Notes under the pieces: generated by a model | The model's database searches: none | Seen by the model: only the letters and a program-made list of their open reading frames with translations | What the model was told of the DNA's origin: nothing | Source of the DNA: Vulcaniibacterium thermophilum | GTDB taxonomy: Bacteria > Pseudomonadota > Gammaproteobacteria > Xanthomonadales > Xanthomonadaceae | Direction of reading: 5' to 3' | Assembly: GCF_007923255.1 (NCBI RefSeq) | Contig: NZ_VOHJ01000004.1 | Coordinates: 1 to 64,000, forward strand | Length of the DNA stretch: 64,000 bases | Made by a program: the position numbers and the translations under genes | Shown here: piece after piece, positions 10,374 to 21,370 of the stretch | Position numbering within the stretch: the first letter of the stretch is position 1 | How the letters are laid out: every line of letters starts with the position of its first letter

Positions 10374-10727
10374 GCGTTTGCGTGCCGGGTGCGGGTGAGC
10401 CGTGTCGCCCCACGCCATGCACCGTTACCCCGGCCCCTCGTCCCGCCCGTCGCTGCGCGGCGGGAGAGGGGCCAGGGACGTCCATGGATTCCCGCTTGCG
10501 CGGGAATGACGAGACGGTGTGCGGACTGCGCGGCAACGACGAAGACGCGGCAAAGTGTCGACGGCATGGTGCCCGGCCCGCGGATCGCGCCCTCCCCTCA
10601 AGGGAGGGTGGGGTGGGGAGGGGATGGCGTCGGGGCTCGCGAAACCTCGGATTCCGCTCGCCTCCTCCGGCCTCCCCCTGCTCACTGCGTGAACGAAGGC
10701 GATCAGACGACGCGCCCCGATGCCCGA
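10374..10727. repeat. Gene-free stretch with three types of palindromic repeat
   Basis: No credible gene between the GST and purB, which are convergent. It holds three palindromic elements: GGCCCCTC at 10431-10438 pairing with GAGGGGCC at 10465-10472 around a GC-rich hairpin; ATTCCCGC-N5-GCGGGAAT-like at about 10488-10508; and a CCCTCCCCTCAAGGGAGGG unit at about 10590-10608 followed by TGGGGTGGGGAGGGG. The last belongs to the family that also sits inside metH2 (22912-23009). The open frames here merely translate the repeats. Confidence 0.75.
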
Positions 10728-13654
<2,927 letters not shown>

Positions 13655-13665
13655 CCGCCGCCGGA

Positions 13666-14271
13666 TCAGCCTTCGCGCGCGGTGTCGCGGCGACAGTCGT
13701 CGATGTCGTCCTGCGACATCGTCGCGTAGGGGCGGAACGCGGGGATCGCCGCGGCCGCCTTCTGCTGCGCCGCCATCATCGCCGGCAACCGGTCGCACAG
13801 GCGTGCGGCGGACCGTTTGATCTTCGCCGCCTCGGCCTCGACCGTGCGCTCGATCTCCTCGCCCGACTTGCCGGCGAACACGCCCTTCAACGCTTCGCCC
13901 ACCGCGGTGGCGGCCACGTCGGCGCCCTGCGTGCCGATCTCCATGCCCATCTCGGCGACCGCGGCGATGTGGCCGCGATACTCCAGCAGCAGGGCGCGCT
14001 GTTCCGGCGTCAGCGCCACCGCGCGCCCGTCGATCAGCAGATCGCCCTTGGACGTGATCTCGGCCTTCGGATGGCCGTCGTGCGAGATGGTGATGTTTTC
14101 CCGTGCGATCCCGCGGCGGGCCTCGCGGACCGCTTCGCGGATGCCGTCCTGGATGGGCCCGTGGACGTCCTCGCGCACCTGCGGACCGGGATCGCGGTCG
14201 GGAGCGCAGGCGCCGAGCAGAGGCAGGGCGACGACCAGCAGGAGGGAGGGAAGGGCGGCTCGCGGGAACAT
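13666..14271 (-). CDS. YggN-like (DUF2884) lipoprotein
   Basis: 201 aa envelope protein. Starting at ATG 14271 gives MFPRAALPSLLLVVALPLLGAC, a lipoprotein signal with lipobox LLGAC, and a GGAG Shine-Dalgarno 7 bases upstream; a further ATG 24 bases upstream is less likely. The rest is helical and charged, with SHDGHPKAEITSKGDLLIDGRAV and LTPEQRALLLEYR, the pattern of DUF2884/YggN proteins of unknown function. It follows the ABC transporter genes by 100 bases with a GC-rich hairpin between, so it may be only partly co-transcribed. Confidence 0.75.
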   Translation of the reverse strand: MFPRAALPSLLLVVALPLLGACAPDRDPGPQVREDVHGPIQDGIREAVREARRGIARENITISHDGHPKAEITSKGDLLIDGRAVALTPEQRALLLEYRGHIAAVAEMGMEIGTQGADVAATAVGEALKGVFAGKSGEEIERTVEAEAAKIKRSAARLCDRLPAMMAAQQKAAAAIPAFRPYATMSQDDIDDCRRDTAREG

Positions 14272-14334
14272 GGTCGTACTCCGGAAGGGCTGCATGAGGC
14301 GTTCGATGACGGACGCATCCGTGCCGGGTGCCGC

Positions 14335-14357
14335 CGCCCGGGCGTCCTGCCCGGGCG
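14335..14357. other. GC-rich hairpin between ABC permease and DUF2884 gene
   Basis: CGCCCGGGC (14335-14343) and GCCCGGGCG (14349-14357) form a 9-bp stem with a 5-nt loop and no U-tract. It could cap the mRNA end or weaken read-through from the ABC operon. Confidence 0.5.
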
Positions 14358-14371
14358 TGGGGCGATGCCGG

Positions 14372-15394
14372 TCAGCCTTCGTCGCGCCAGCGGCGCAGGC
14401 GGATCGCGGCGTAGATCAGGGCCGCGCCGACGATCGCGCCGATCCAGAGGTCGAGCGTCGCGAAGGCCTGCCAGCCGGAGCTGAGGTTCAGCGCTTCCAT
14501 CAACTGGCCGGGATGCTCGATCGATTCGATCTCGTGGCCCACCGACGGGTGGAAGAACCAGGTGCCGGGCACGATGCTCAGCAGACCGCGGAAGACCAGC
14601 GTGTACCACACCTTGTCGTGCGGGATCTCGATGCCGGGCAGGGTGTCCAGCCAACTGATCAGCACCGCGCCCAGCACCGGGACCAGCACCGACCACAGGA
14701 AGGGCACGCGGCGCGCCCAGGCCGAGCAGAACATCAGCCAGCCCACGGTCGGCAGCGCCCACAGCGCGTACACCGGCAGCAGCGAGACGGTTTCGGCGAC
14801 CACACGGAACGGATGCGACTCGGTCAGCAGCGCCTGGATGCCCGGCAGGCCGGTGAGCGCCAGCGACAGGATCGACAGCAGCCACATGCCCAGGCCGATC
14901 AGCAGGCCGATGCCGACCGCGAGCGCCGGCGCCAGCAGCAGCGCCCACAGCGCCTTCGACAGCACCGTCTGCGCATCCGACACCGGCAGCGACTTCCAGA
15001 ACAGCACGCTGCGGTCGCGGCGCTCGTCGTACAGCGAGCCGAGCGAGTAGAAGAACACCACGAACACCAGCACCGCGCAGGCGATCCCGACGCCGGTGAG
15101 CAGGGTGATGTCGCCGGCCGCGCCGAACACGTGCTGGTGGCCGTCGATCTCGACCTTCACGTCCTCGATCGGCAGGTGGCCCTGCGACTTGGCGCGGTGG
15201 AACAGGATCGTGCTGGTGATGGTGCCGAGCAGGCCGATCAGCAGCACGATCAGCCCGGTCACCACCGGCGCCCACAGGAAGCCGCCGCGGTTCTCCCAGA
15301 ACTCGCGCCGCAACAGCATGCGGAAGGTGTGGGTGGGGTGGATCGCGGCCGCCGCGCGCGGGACGGCCATCGCTTCGGTGTCGAGGGCGTTCAT
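14372..15394 (-). CDS. ABC transporter permease of the YtrA-controlled operon
   Basis: 340 aa integral membrane protein. After a cytoplasmic N-terminus with RREFWENRGGFLWAP, about six hydrophobic segments are visible: near residues 40-60, 110-130, 160-190, 215-240, 250-275 and 310-330. The TM1-TM2 segment has a large extracytoplasmic loop. The ATG at 15394 overlaps the ATPase stop codon (ATGA). Families under YtrA regulators export antimicrobial peptides or sense envelope stress; the substrate here cannot be read from the sequence. Confidence 0.85.
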   Translation of the reverse strand: MNALDTEAMAVPRAAAAIHPTHTFRMLLRREFWENRGGFLWAPVVTGLIVLLIGLLGTITSTILFHRAKSQGHLPIEDVKVEIDGHQHVFGAAGDITLLTGVGIACAVLVFVVFFYSLGSLYDERRDRSVLFWKSLPVSDAQTVLSKALWALLLAPALAVGIGLLIGLGMWLLSILSLALTGLPGIQALLTESHPFRVVAETVSLLPVYALWALPTVGWLMFCSAWARRVPFLWSVLVPVLGAVLISWLDTLPGIEIPHDKVWYTLVFRGLLSIVPGTWFFHPSVGHEIESIEHPGQLMEALNLSSGWQAFATLDLWIGAIVGAALIYAAIRLRRWRDEG

Positions 15395-16257
15395 GCGTAG
15401 GTCCCCTTCATGGTGGCGACGAACAGGTCGGCGAGGCCAGGCGTGCGGGTTTCGCCGAACGCGGCCAGCCGCGCGGGATCGGCGCCGTCGAACAGCATCA
15501 CGGTCTTGCCGAACGGCAGGGCGCGTTCGTCGAGCGGTTTGAGCGCGCGCGCCGCCTCGGTGCGGTCGGCGTTGACGAGCACTTCGGTGAAACGCTCGCC
15601 GAGCGTGTCCATCGCCTGCTCCAGCACGATCTTGCCGTCGCGGATGAACATCACGTCGGTGAGGATGTGCTCGATCTCCTCGACCTGGTGGGTGGTGACG
15701 ATGATCGTCTTCTGCTCGTCGAAGTAGTCCTCCAGCAGGCGCTGGTAGAACTGCTTGCGGTAGAGGATGTCGAGCCCGAGCGTCGGCTCGTCGAGCACCA
15801 GCAGGCGCGCGTCGATCGCCATCACCAGCGCCAGGTGCAACTGCACGATCATGCCCTTGGACATCTCGCGCACCCGCATGTCCGGCTTGAGCTGGGTGTT
15901 GGCCAGGAAGCGCTCGCACTTGGCGCGGTCGAACCGGGGGTGGACGCCGGCGACGAACTCGACCGCCTCGCGCACCCGGATCCAGCGCGGCAGCACGGCG
16001 ACGTCGGCGATGAAGCAGACCTCGCGCATGAGCTCGTCGCGTTGCGTGCGCGGGTCGTAACCCAGCACCTTCAGCTCGCCCTCGAACGGGATCAGGCCGA
16101 GGATCGCCTTCAGCGCGGTGGTCTTGCCGGCGCCGTTGGGACCGATCAGGCCGACGATCCGGCCGGCCTCGATGCGGAAATCGGTGCCGTCGAGCGCCAG
16201 CTTGTTCTTGTAGGCCTTGCGCAGGCCGCGCGCGGTGACGATGGGAGCGGCGTTCAT
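15391..16257 (-). CDS. ABC transporter ATPase of the YtrA-controlled operon
   Basis: 288 aa. Walker A GPNGAGKTT near residues 39-47, and LLVLDEPTLGLD as Walker B with D-loop. The signature motif is unusual: MSKGMIVQLHLALVMA replaces the canonical LSGGQ with MSKGM, as in several ABC-2-type ATPases of the YtrB/BcrA group. The switch H is in VTTHQVEEIE. The C-terminal 60 residues are an accessory region. Overlaps by 4 bases with the YtrA gene upstream and with the permease downstream. Confidence 0.93.
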   Translation of the reverse strand: MNAAPIVTARGLRKAYKNKLALDGTDFRIEAGRIVGLIGPNGAGKTTALKAILGLIPFEGELKVLGYDPRTQRDELMREVCFIADVAVLPRWIRVREAVEFVAGVHPRFDRAKCERFLANTQLKPDMRVREMSKGMIVQLHLALVMAIDARLLVLDEPTLGLDILYRKQFYQRLLEDYFDEQKTIIVTTHQVEEIEHILTDVMFIRDGKIVLEQAMDTLGERFTEVLVNADRTEAARALKPLDERALPFGKTVMLFDGADPARLAAFGETRTPGLADLFVATMKGTYA

Positions 16258-16625
16258 TGCTGGGTCTCCTTGCGGCGGTCGCGCAGCAGTTCCTCCAGAC
16301 TCAGCCCCAGGCGCTGGATGCGCTCCAGCACCTGCGGCCATTCCTCGCGCAGGAAGCGCTCGCGCTCGCGCATCAAGAGTTTTTCGGTAGCGCCTTCGGT
16401 CACGTACATGCCGAGTCCCCTGCGTTTTTCGACCAGTGCCTCGTCCGCGAGCTCCTGATAGGCGCGCGAGACGGTGATGGGATTGAGCCGGTACTCGGCA
16501 GCCACCTGCCTCACGGAAGGCAGCGCGTCGCCCGGCTTGAGGACGCCGTCCAGAAGCATCGCGACGACGCGCTCCTTGAGCTGGCGATAGATCGGAGCGG
16601 CATCGCTCCATTCGATTGCGGTCAT
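16254..16625 (-). CDS. YtrA-subfamily GntR repressor
   Basis: 123 aa. The N-terminal GntR winged helix (APIYRQLKERVVAMLLDGVLKPGDALPSVRQVA, then LNPITVSRAYQEL) is followed by only about 50 residues, MREREREFLR-like helices rather than a ligand-binding domain, which defines the YtrA subfamily. It is the second gene of its operon, 4 bases behind a small exported protein and overlapping the ATPase gene. The operon promoter carries GGTG-N16-CACC, the site reported for a Xanthomonas YtrA regulator, which supports autorepression. Confidence 0.93.
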   Translation of the reverse strand: MTAIEWSDAAPIYRQLKERVVAMLLDGVLKPGDALPSVRQVAAEYRLNPITVSRAYQELADEALVEKRRGLGMYVTEGATEKLLMRERERFLREEWPQVLERIQRLGLSLEELLRDRRKETQQ

Positions 16626-16629
16626 GGGT

Positions 16630-16974
16630 TCAGCCCCGCGGTGCGAGTGAGAAGTACGGCATGACCAGGGTCTGCCGGTGGGCGCGCGCGCGGCGCTTGG
16701 CCGGGCGCGCGGGGGACTCGTCCTTGGAGAGCGCCGCCCCCCGGTCCGCCGCGGGGGCGACCGGCAGGGCGGAGGCGAACGCACCGGCGGAGGCGAGGCG
16801 GGCGTGCGCCGCCGGTTCCAGGTCGCCCGCCGAGGCGTTCCGTACACCGGTCACCAGCGGTGCACCGGATGCGGCAGAAACCTGCGCGCCCGGATGCGCC
16901 ACCACCAGGCCCAGGACCAGCAGCGAGGCCGAGGTGGCCAGGCCGGCGAGGGAATTGCGGAGCTTGCGGTTCAT
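16630..16974 (-). CDS. Small exported protein leading the YtrA operon
   Basis: 114 aa from ATG 16974, which has AGGA 8 bases upstream; an ATG at 16992 lacks any Shine-Dalgarno. It begins MNRKLRNSLAGLATSASLLVLGLVVAHPGAQVSA, a signal-peptide-like or single membrane-anchor segment (residues about 9-30). The rest is Ala/Arg-rich, with a basic stretch PAKRRARAHRQ near the end. I do not recognise a family. It is the first gene after the YtrA-controlled promoter, so it should be induced with the transporter. No function can be assigned. Confidence 0.65.
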   Translation of the reverse strand: MNRKLRNSLAGLATSASLLVLGLVVAHPGAQVSAASGAPLVTGVRNASAGDLEPAAHARLASAGAFASALPVAPAADRGAALSKDESPARPAKRRARAHRQTLVMPYFSLAPRG

Positions 16975-17001
16975 GGCGAACGTCCTGCTCATTGGTAGAC
17001 C

Positions 17002-17042
17002 GGTGTTGTATGCAACTATAACACCAAAACAGCCCCCGTCAA
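17002..17042 (-). promoter_or_regulatory. Promoter and YtrA operator of the ABC operon
   Basis: On the minus strand TTGACG (17042-17037), a 16-base spacer and TATAGT (17020-17015) form a strong sigma-70 promoter. GGTGTT (17002-17007) and AACACC (17020-17025) form an inverted repeat reading GGTG-N16-CACC, overlapping the -10 box and start site. That matches the binding motif I recall for the YtrA regulator of Xanthomonas citri. A repressor bound here would block the promoter. Confidence 0.8.
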
Positions 17043-17202
17043 CGACCCGCCACCCAACTGAAGTCATACTCGCCGGGCGGGCGGGCCCGAGCCGGGAACC
17101 GGACCCCGCCATCCCGGTCCATGCTTGCGGCCGGCAGGATCCGGGCGCCTCGCCCCCGGCGCCGGCTCTCCGCCCCCGTCATCCCCGTCCAGGAGTACCG
17201 CC

Positions 17203-17769
17203 ATGGCCATCCGCCGTTTCCTGCTCGCCCTCGCGCTGCTCTGCGCGGCCGGCATCGCCCCGGCCGGCGGGGGCCTGCTCGACCGCAGCTACCGCCCGCT
17301 GGCCGGCAGGACGCCGGTCCATCTGCAGAAGACCTACGGCGGCCAGGTGCTGCTGGTGGTCAACACCGCCAGCAAGTGCGGTTTCACGCCGCAGTTCGAG
17401 GCGCTCGAAGCGCTGCATGCCCGCTACCGCGGCCAAGGGTTCGCCGTGCTCGGATTTCCGTCCGGCGATTTCCGCGAGCAGGAATTCGAGGACGAGAAGC
17501 AGATCCGCGAGTTCTGCACGCTCACCTACGGCGTGAAGTTCCCCATGTTCGAGAAGGTGCACGTGGTGGGCGCCCGGGCCACGCCGCTCTACCGCGATCT
17601 GGCCGCCGCCGCGGGCGAGGCACCGAAGTGGAACTTCCACAAGTACCTGATCGGGCGGGACGGCAAGGTGCTGGCGAGCTTCGGCAGCCGGACCCGGCCC
17701 GACGATCCCGACGTGGTGGCCGCGATCGAACGCGCGCTGAAGGCGCCGCGCCCGGCTGCCGCACGCTGA
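17203..17769 (+). CDS. Exported glutathione peroxidase-like thiol peroxidase
   Basis: 188 aa with a signal peptide (MAIRRFLLALALLCAAGIAPAGG), so probably periplasmic; AGGAG lies 7 bases before the ATG at 17203. The peroxidatic cysteine is C59 in NTASKCGFTPQ, and W143-N144 of the catalytic tetrad is in KWNFHKYLI. The conserved Gln of GFPxNQF is not present: the sequence is GFPSGDF with D89 there. A possible second cysteine, C105 (REFCTLTYG), could resolve the disulfide. It likely uses thioredoxin-type reductants rather than glutathione. Confidence 0.9.
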   Translation: MAIRRFLLALALLCAAGIAPAGGGLLDRSYRPLAGRTPVHLQKTYGGQVLLVVNTASKCGFTPQFEALEALHARYRGQGFAVLGFPSGDFREQEFEDEKQIREFCTLTYGVKFPMFEKVHVVGARATPLYRDLAAAAGEAPKWNFHKYLIGRDGKVLASFGSRTRPDDPDVVAAIERALKAPRPAAAR

Positions 17770-17780
17770 GCGCGGTGGCG

Positions 17781-17809
17781 TTGCCGCCACCGTGCGCGGC
17801 CGCGACAAT
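17781..17809 (+). promoter_or_regulatory. Putative promoter of the first FKBP gene
   Basis: TTGCCG (17781-17786), a 17-base spacer and GACAAT (17804-17809), 58 bases before the ATG at 17867. Confidence 0.4.
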
Positions 17810-17866
17810 GGCCGGCCGCCGCCTACGCGCGCGGCCCATTTCCCGTTTCCTGGAGCGATACCCCCG

Positions 17867-18814
17867 ATGAAGGTCTATCTGCGCGGCGCCGCCGTGCTTC
17901 TCCTCAGCGCCGTGGCGTGCGCCGGCGTCGTCCTCGCGCAGCAGAGCGCGGCACCGGCGAAGACCACGCTGGCCAGCGAGCGCGACCGCGTCAGCTACGC
18001 CATCGGCCTGGACGTGAGCAACTCGCTCAAGGCGATCGCTCCCGACCTCGACTACGCCGCGTTCGAACGCGGTTTGCGCAACGGCCTGGAAGGCAAGGAT
18101 GCGCTGCTGAGCGCCTCGGAGATCCAGCAGGTCGGCCGCGATCTGGTGACGCGCATCCGCGCGCGCGCCGGTCAGCCGCCGCAGGACGGCAAGATGCCCG
18201 AGGTGGCCAAGGACAAGGTGGGCCTGATGGTCGGTGGCGACGTCGGCCGTTCGCTGGCGCAGTTGAAGGACGAGATCGACGTGCCGACCTTCATGCAGGC
18301 GCTGCGTACCGGCCTGGGCGGCGGCACGCCGCTGCTCGCCGAGGCGGAGATGCGCTCCGTGCTGGAAGGGTTCGCCTCGCGCGTGCGCGGTCGGCTCGAG
18401 GCCGAGCGCAAGGCGCAGGGCGAGAAGCACCGGGCGGAGGGCGAGGCGTTCCTGGCCCGCAACAAAGGCGTCAAGGGCGTGGTCACCACCGCGTCGGGCC
18501 TGCAGTACATGGTGTTGCGCCAGGGCAACGGCCCGCGCCCGAAGACCACCGACCGCGTGCGCGTCAACTACCGCGGCACGCTGCTCGACGGCAAGGTGTT
18601 CGACAGCAGCTACGACCGCGGCCAGCCGGCCGAATTTCCGCTCGACCGCGTGATCGCCGGCTGGACCGAAGGCGTGGCGCTGATGCCGGTGGGCAGCAAG
18701 TACCGGTTCTGGATCCCGGCCCGCCTGGCCTACGGCGAGGCCGGCACCCCGGACGGCTCGGTTCCGCCGAACGCCGTGCTCGTCTTCGACGTCGAGCTCA
18801 TGTCCATTCTCTGA
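17867..18814 (+). CDS. Periplasmic FKBP-type peptidyl-prolyl isomerase with doubled N-terminal segment
   Basis: 315 aa, signal peptide MKVYLRGAAVLLLSAVACAGVVLAQ. The C-terminal FKBP domain (about 200-315) has VRVNYRGTLLDGKVFDSSYDR, VIAGWTEGVALMPVGSKYRFWIP and PNAVLVFDVEL. The N-terminal FkpA-type dimerisation motif seems to occur twice: RVSYAIGLDVSNSLKA near residue 43 and KVGLMVGGDVGRSLAQ near 115. One copy is normal for FkpA/Mip proteins. A second FKBP lipoprotein gene follows 55 bases downstream, so they may form a periplasmic foldase pair. Confidence 0.9.
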   Translation: MKVYLRGAAVLLLSAVACAGVVLAQQSAAPAKTTLASERDRVSYAIGLDVSNSLKAIAPDLDYAAFERGLRNGLEGKDALLSASEIQQVGRDLVTRIRARAGQPPQDGKMPEVAKDKVGLMVGGDVGRSLAQLKDEIDVPTFMQALRTGLGGGTPLLAEAEMRSVLEGFASRVRGRLEAERKAQGEKHRAEGEAFLARNKGVKGVVTTASGLQYMVLRQGNGPRPKTTDRVRVNYRGTLLDGKVFDSSYDRGQPAEFPLDRVIAGWTEGVALMPVGSKYRFWIPARLAYGEAGTPDGSVPPNAVLVFDVELMSIL

Positions 18815-18869
18815 TCCTGTAGCTCATCCGTGGGGCGACCGCCCCGCGGGCCACAACGGAGTGTTCCCG

Positions 18870-19637
18870 ATGAAATCGCTGCGTTTGCTGCCGGTCGCGT
18901 CCGCGGTCGGCCTGATCCTCGCTCTGGCCGCGTGCCAGCCCAACGACGGCGGCAAGGATGCGGGTTCCAAGGCCGCGACCGCCAAGGGCGCCGCCTCGGG
19001 CGACGCCATCCCCGGCCTTCCGACCGAGAAGGACCAGGCCAGCTACATGGTCGGCATGGACATCGGCAAGTCGTTGCAGCCGATCAAGGACGAGATCGAC
19101 GTGGAGGTGATGGTGCGTGCGCTGAAGGCCTCGCTCGCCGGCCAGAAGCTGCAGATGACCGACGAACAGGCGCAGAAGGTGCGCGAGGCGTTCGCGCAGC
19201 GCCTGCAGGCCAAGCAGATCGCCGACATGATGGCGAAGGCGAAGAAGAACGCGGAGGAAGGCGAACGTTTCCTCGCGCAGAACGCCAACAAGCCCAACGT
19301 GAAGGCGACCGCGTCCGGCCTGCAGTACGAAGTGCTGCGCCAGGGCAACGGTCCGACGCCGAAGGCGACCGACCTGGTCGTCGCCCACTACAGCGGCAAG
19401 CTGCTCGACGGCACCGAGTTCGACAGCAGCTACAAGCGCGGCGAACCGGCGACGTTCCGCCTCGACCAGGTGGTGCCCGGCTGGTCCGAAGGCGTGCAGA
19501 TGATGCCGGTCGGCAGCAAGTACCGGTTCTGGATCCCGGCCAAGCTCGGCTACGGCGAACAGGGCACGCCGGGTGGCCCGATCCCGCCGAACGCCACCCT
19601 GGTGTTCGAGGTCGAGCTGCTCGAGATCAAGAAGTAA
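18870..19637 (+). CDS. FKBP-type peptidyl-prolyl isomerase lipoprotein
   Basis: 255 aa. Lipoprotein signal with lipobox ALAAC (C about residue 22), so a membrane-anchored periplasmic foldase. N-terminal FKBP dimerisation segment (ASYMVGMDIGKSLQPIKDEIDVEVMVRAL), a long charged helix, then the catalytic FKBP domain: VVAHYSGKLLDGTEFDSSYKRG, VVPGWSEGVQMMPVGSKYRFWIP and PPNATLVFEVELLEI. This is the Mip/FkpA layout. ATG 18870 is chosen because GGAG lies 8 bases upstream; a GTG at 18861 is the alternative. Confidence 0.93.
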   Translation: MKSLRLLPVASAVGLILALAACQPNDGGKDAGSKAATAKGAASGDAIPGLPTEKDQASYMVGMDIGKSLQPIKDEIDVEVMVRALKASLAGQKLQMTDEQAQKVREAFAQRLQAKQIADMMAKAKKNAEEGERFLAQNANKPNVKATASGLQYEVLRQGNGPTPKATDLVVAHYSGKLLDGTEFDSSYKRGEPATFRLDQVVPGWSEGVQMMPVGSKYRFWIPAKLGYGEQGTPGGPIPPNATLVFEVELLEIKK

Positions 19638-19751
19638 TCCGCCAGGCCGCCGCAGAGCGGCCGGCGCTCCGCTTTTCGCGATTCCCACCCGCCCGTGATC
19701 AGGGCGTCGGCCCGCTGCGGCCGGCGCCTGCCATGACAGAAGGATTCCCCC

Positions 19752-21092
19752 ATGCGCGTCACGATTTTCGGAACCGGCTATGTCGGTCTCGTCACCGGCA
19801 CCTGTCTGGCCGAGGTGGGCCACGACGTGGTGTGCGTCGATATCGACCAGCAGAAGGTCGACGGCCTGAACCGCGGCGTCATCCCGATCTACGAGCCGGG
19901 ACTGGAGCCGATGGTGAAGGCCAACCACGCCGCCGGACGCCTCAAGTTCACCACCGACGCCGCCTCGGCGATCGGCCACGGCGAGATCATCTTCATCGCG
20001 GTCGGCACGCCGCCCGACGAGGACGGCAGCGCCGACCTCAAGTACGTGCTGGCGGTCGCCCGCACCGTCGGCGAGCACATCGAACGGCCCGCCATCGTCG
20101 TCAACAAGTCGACCGTGCCGGTCGGCACCGCCGACAAGGTGCGCGCGGCCATCGCCGAGGCGCTTGCCCGCCGCGGCGCGCAGGTGCCGTTCGAGGTGGT
20201 CTCCAATCCGGAGTTCCTCAAGGAGGGCGACGCGGTCAACGACTGCATGCGTCCGGACCGCATCGTCATCGGCTCCGGCAGTCCGGAGGCGATCGAGAAG
20301 CTCAAGCGCCTGTACGCGCCGTTCAACCGCAACCACGAGCGCATCGTCGTGATGGACGTGCGTTCGGCGGAGCTGACCAAGTACGCCGCGAACGCGATGC
20401 TGGCGACCAAGATCTCCTTCATGAACGAGATCGCCAACATCGCCGAGTGCGTCGGCGCCGACATCGAGATGGTGCGGCAGGGCATCGGTTCCGACCCGCG
20501 CATCGGCTGGCACTTCATCTATCCCGGCGCCGGCTACGGCGGCTCGTGCTTCCCGAAGGACGTCCAGGCGCTCGCGCGCACCGCGCAGCAGTGCGGCTAC
20601 AAGCCCGAGCTGCTGGAGGCGGTGGAGTCGGTCAACTATCGCCAGAAGGGTCACCTGTTCGAGTTGATCCAGCGCCACTACGGCGGCTCGGTCGCGGGCA
20701 AGACCTTCGCGGTGTGGGGCCTGGCGTTCAAGCCGAACACCGACGACATGCGCGAGGCGTCCAGCCGCCGACTGCTGGCGCAGTTGTGGGAGGCCGGCGC
20801 CAGGGTGCGCGCCTACGACCCGGAGGCCATGCACGAGGCGCGGCGGGTCTTCGGCGAGCGCGACGACCTGGTGCTGTGCGACTCCGCGCACGCGGCGATC
20901 GCCGATGCCGACGCGCTGTGCGTGGTCACCGAGTGGAAGCAGTTCCGCAGCCCGGACTTCCCGCGCCTGCGTTCGAGCCTGCGCGATGCGGTGATCTTCG
21001 ACGGTCGCAACCTGTACCATCCCGACCAGGTCGAGGGCGCCGGCATCGCCTACTACGCGATCGGCCGCGGCCGCTCGGTCAACAAGCCGTAA
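19752..21092 (+). CDS. ugd: UDP-glucose 6-dehydrogenase
   Basis: NAD+-dependent four-electron oxidation of UDP-glucose to UDP-glucuronate for exopolysaccharide or LPS sugars. 446 aa. N-terminal Rossmann motif [18 protein letters not shown]; catalytic C266 in [12 protein letters not shown]; the substrate Lys/Asn lie in [27 protein letters not shown] and VVTEWKQF are in the C-terminal UDP-binding domain. GMD-type dehydrogenases are excluded by the overall motif set. No polysaccharide genes adjoin it here. A strong hairpin follows 4 bases after the stop codon. Confidence 0.97.
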   Translation: MRVTIFGTGYVGLVTGTCLAEVGHDVVCVDIDQQKVDGLNRGVIPIYEPGLEPMVKANHAAGRLKFTTDAASAIGHGEIIFIAVGTPPDEDGSADLKYVLAVARTVGEHIERPAIVVNKSTVPVGTADKVRAAIAEALARRGAQVPFEVVSNPEFLKEGDAVNDCMRPDRIVIGSGSPEAIEKLKRLYAPFNRNHERIVVMDVRSAELTKYAANAMLATKISFMNEIANIAECVGADIEMVRQGIGSDPRIGWHFIYPGAGYGGSCFPKDVQALARTAQQCGYKPELLEAVESVNYRQKGHLFELIQRHYGGSVAGKTFAVWGLAFKPNTDDMREASSRRLLAQLWEAGARVRAYDPEAMHEARRVFGERDDLVLCDSAHAAIADADALCVVTEWKQFRSPDFPRLRSSLRDAVIFDGRNLYHPDQVEGAGIAYYAIGRGRSVNKP

Positions 21093-21096
21093 ACGG

Positions 21097-21127
21097 CGAG
21101 GGGCGCGGCCCGGCGTCGCGCCCCTCG
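21097..21127. terminator. Strong hairpin between ugd and slyX
   Basis: CGAGGGGCGCG (21097-21107) and CGCGCCCCTCG (21117-21127) form a perfect 11-bp stem with a 9-nt loop. No U-tract follows, and the slyX ATG begins 11 bases later. It could shield the ugd 3' end or modulate slyX translation rather than terminate by the classical mechanism. Confidence 0.5.
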
Positions 21128-21138
21128 TGGATCCCGCC

Positions 21139-21366
21139 ATGCATGACCTGGAACAACGCCTGATCGATCTGGAAACGCGCGTCGCGTTCCAGGAGCATGC
21201 GATCGCCGAACTCAGCGACGCGCTCGCCGAGGCGCGCGAGGAGAACGCCCGCACGCTGCTGGCGCTGCGCCGCGTGCTCGAGGAACTGAAGCAGGTCCGC
21301 AGCACGCTGGCCGGCGACCTGTTCGGCAGCGACCCGGCCAGCGAGCCGCCACCGCCGCATTACTGA
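21139..21366 (+). CDS. slyX: SlyX family protein
   Basis: 75 aa coiled coil with the SlyX pattern: LEQRLIDLETRVAFQEHAIAELSDAL, then a long heptad helix and a Pro-rich tail ending PPPPHY. The C-terminal PPHY is the family hallmark. Function is unknown in all bacteria. ATG 21139 (MHDLEQRL) matches the family start; a GTG 12 bases upstream is the alternative. The Shine-Dalgarno is weak. DUF2058 follows after 4 bases, so the two are one transcription unit. Confidence 0.88.
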   Translation: MHDLEQRLIDLETRVAFQEHAIAELSDALAEAREENARTLLALRRVLEELKQVRSTLAGDLFGSDPASEPPPPHY

Positions 21367-21370
21367 TCCG

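Noticed and set aside
10389-10685. Open frames in the GST-purB gap
   Set aside because: They translate palindromic repeats, and both strands are open because of G/C skew.
17064-17255. A 63-codon minus-strand frame upstream of the YtrA operon
   Set aside because: Overlaps the start of the peroxidase gene and lies upstream of a well-defined promoter; no ribosome-binding site.
21097-21127. A classical rho-independent terminator after ugd
   Set aside because: Strong stem but no U-tract, and slyX starts 11 bases later; kept as a hairpin with lower confidence.
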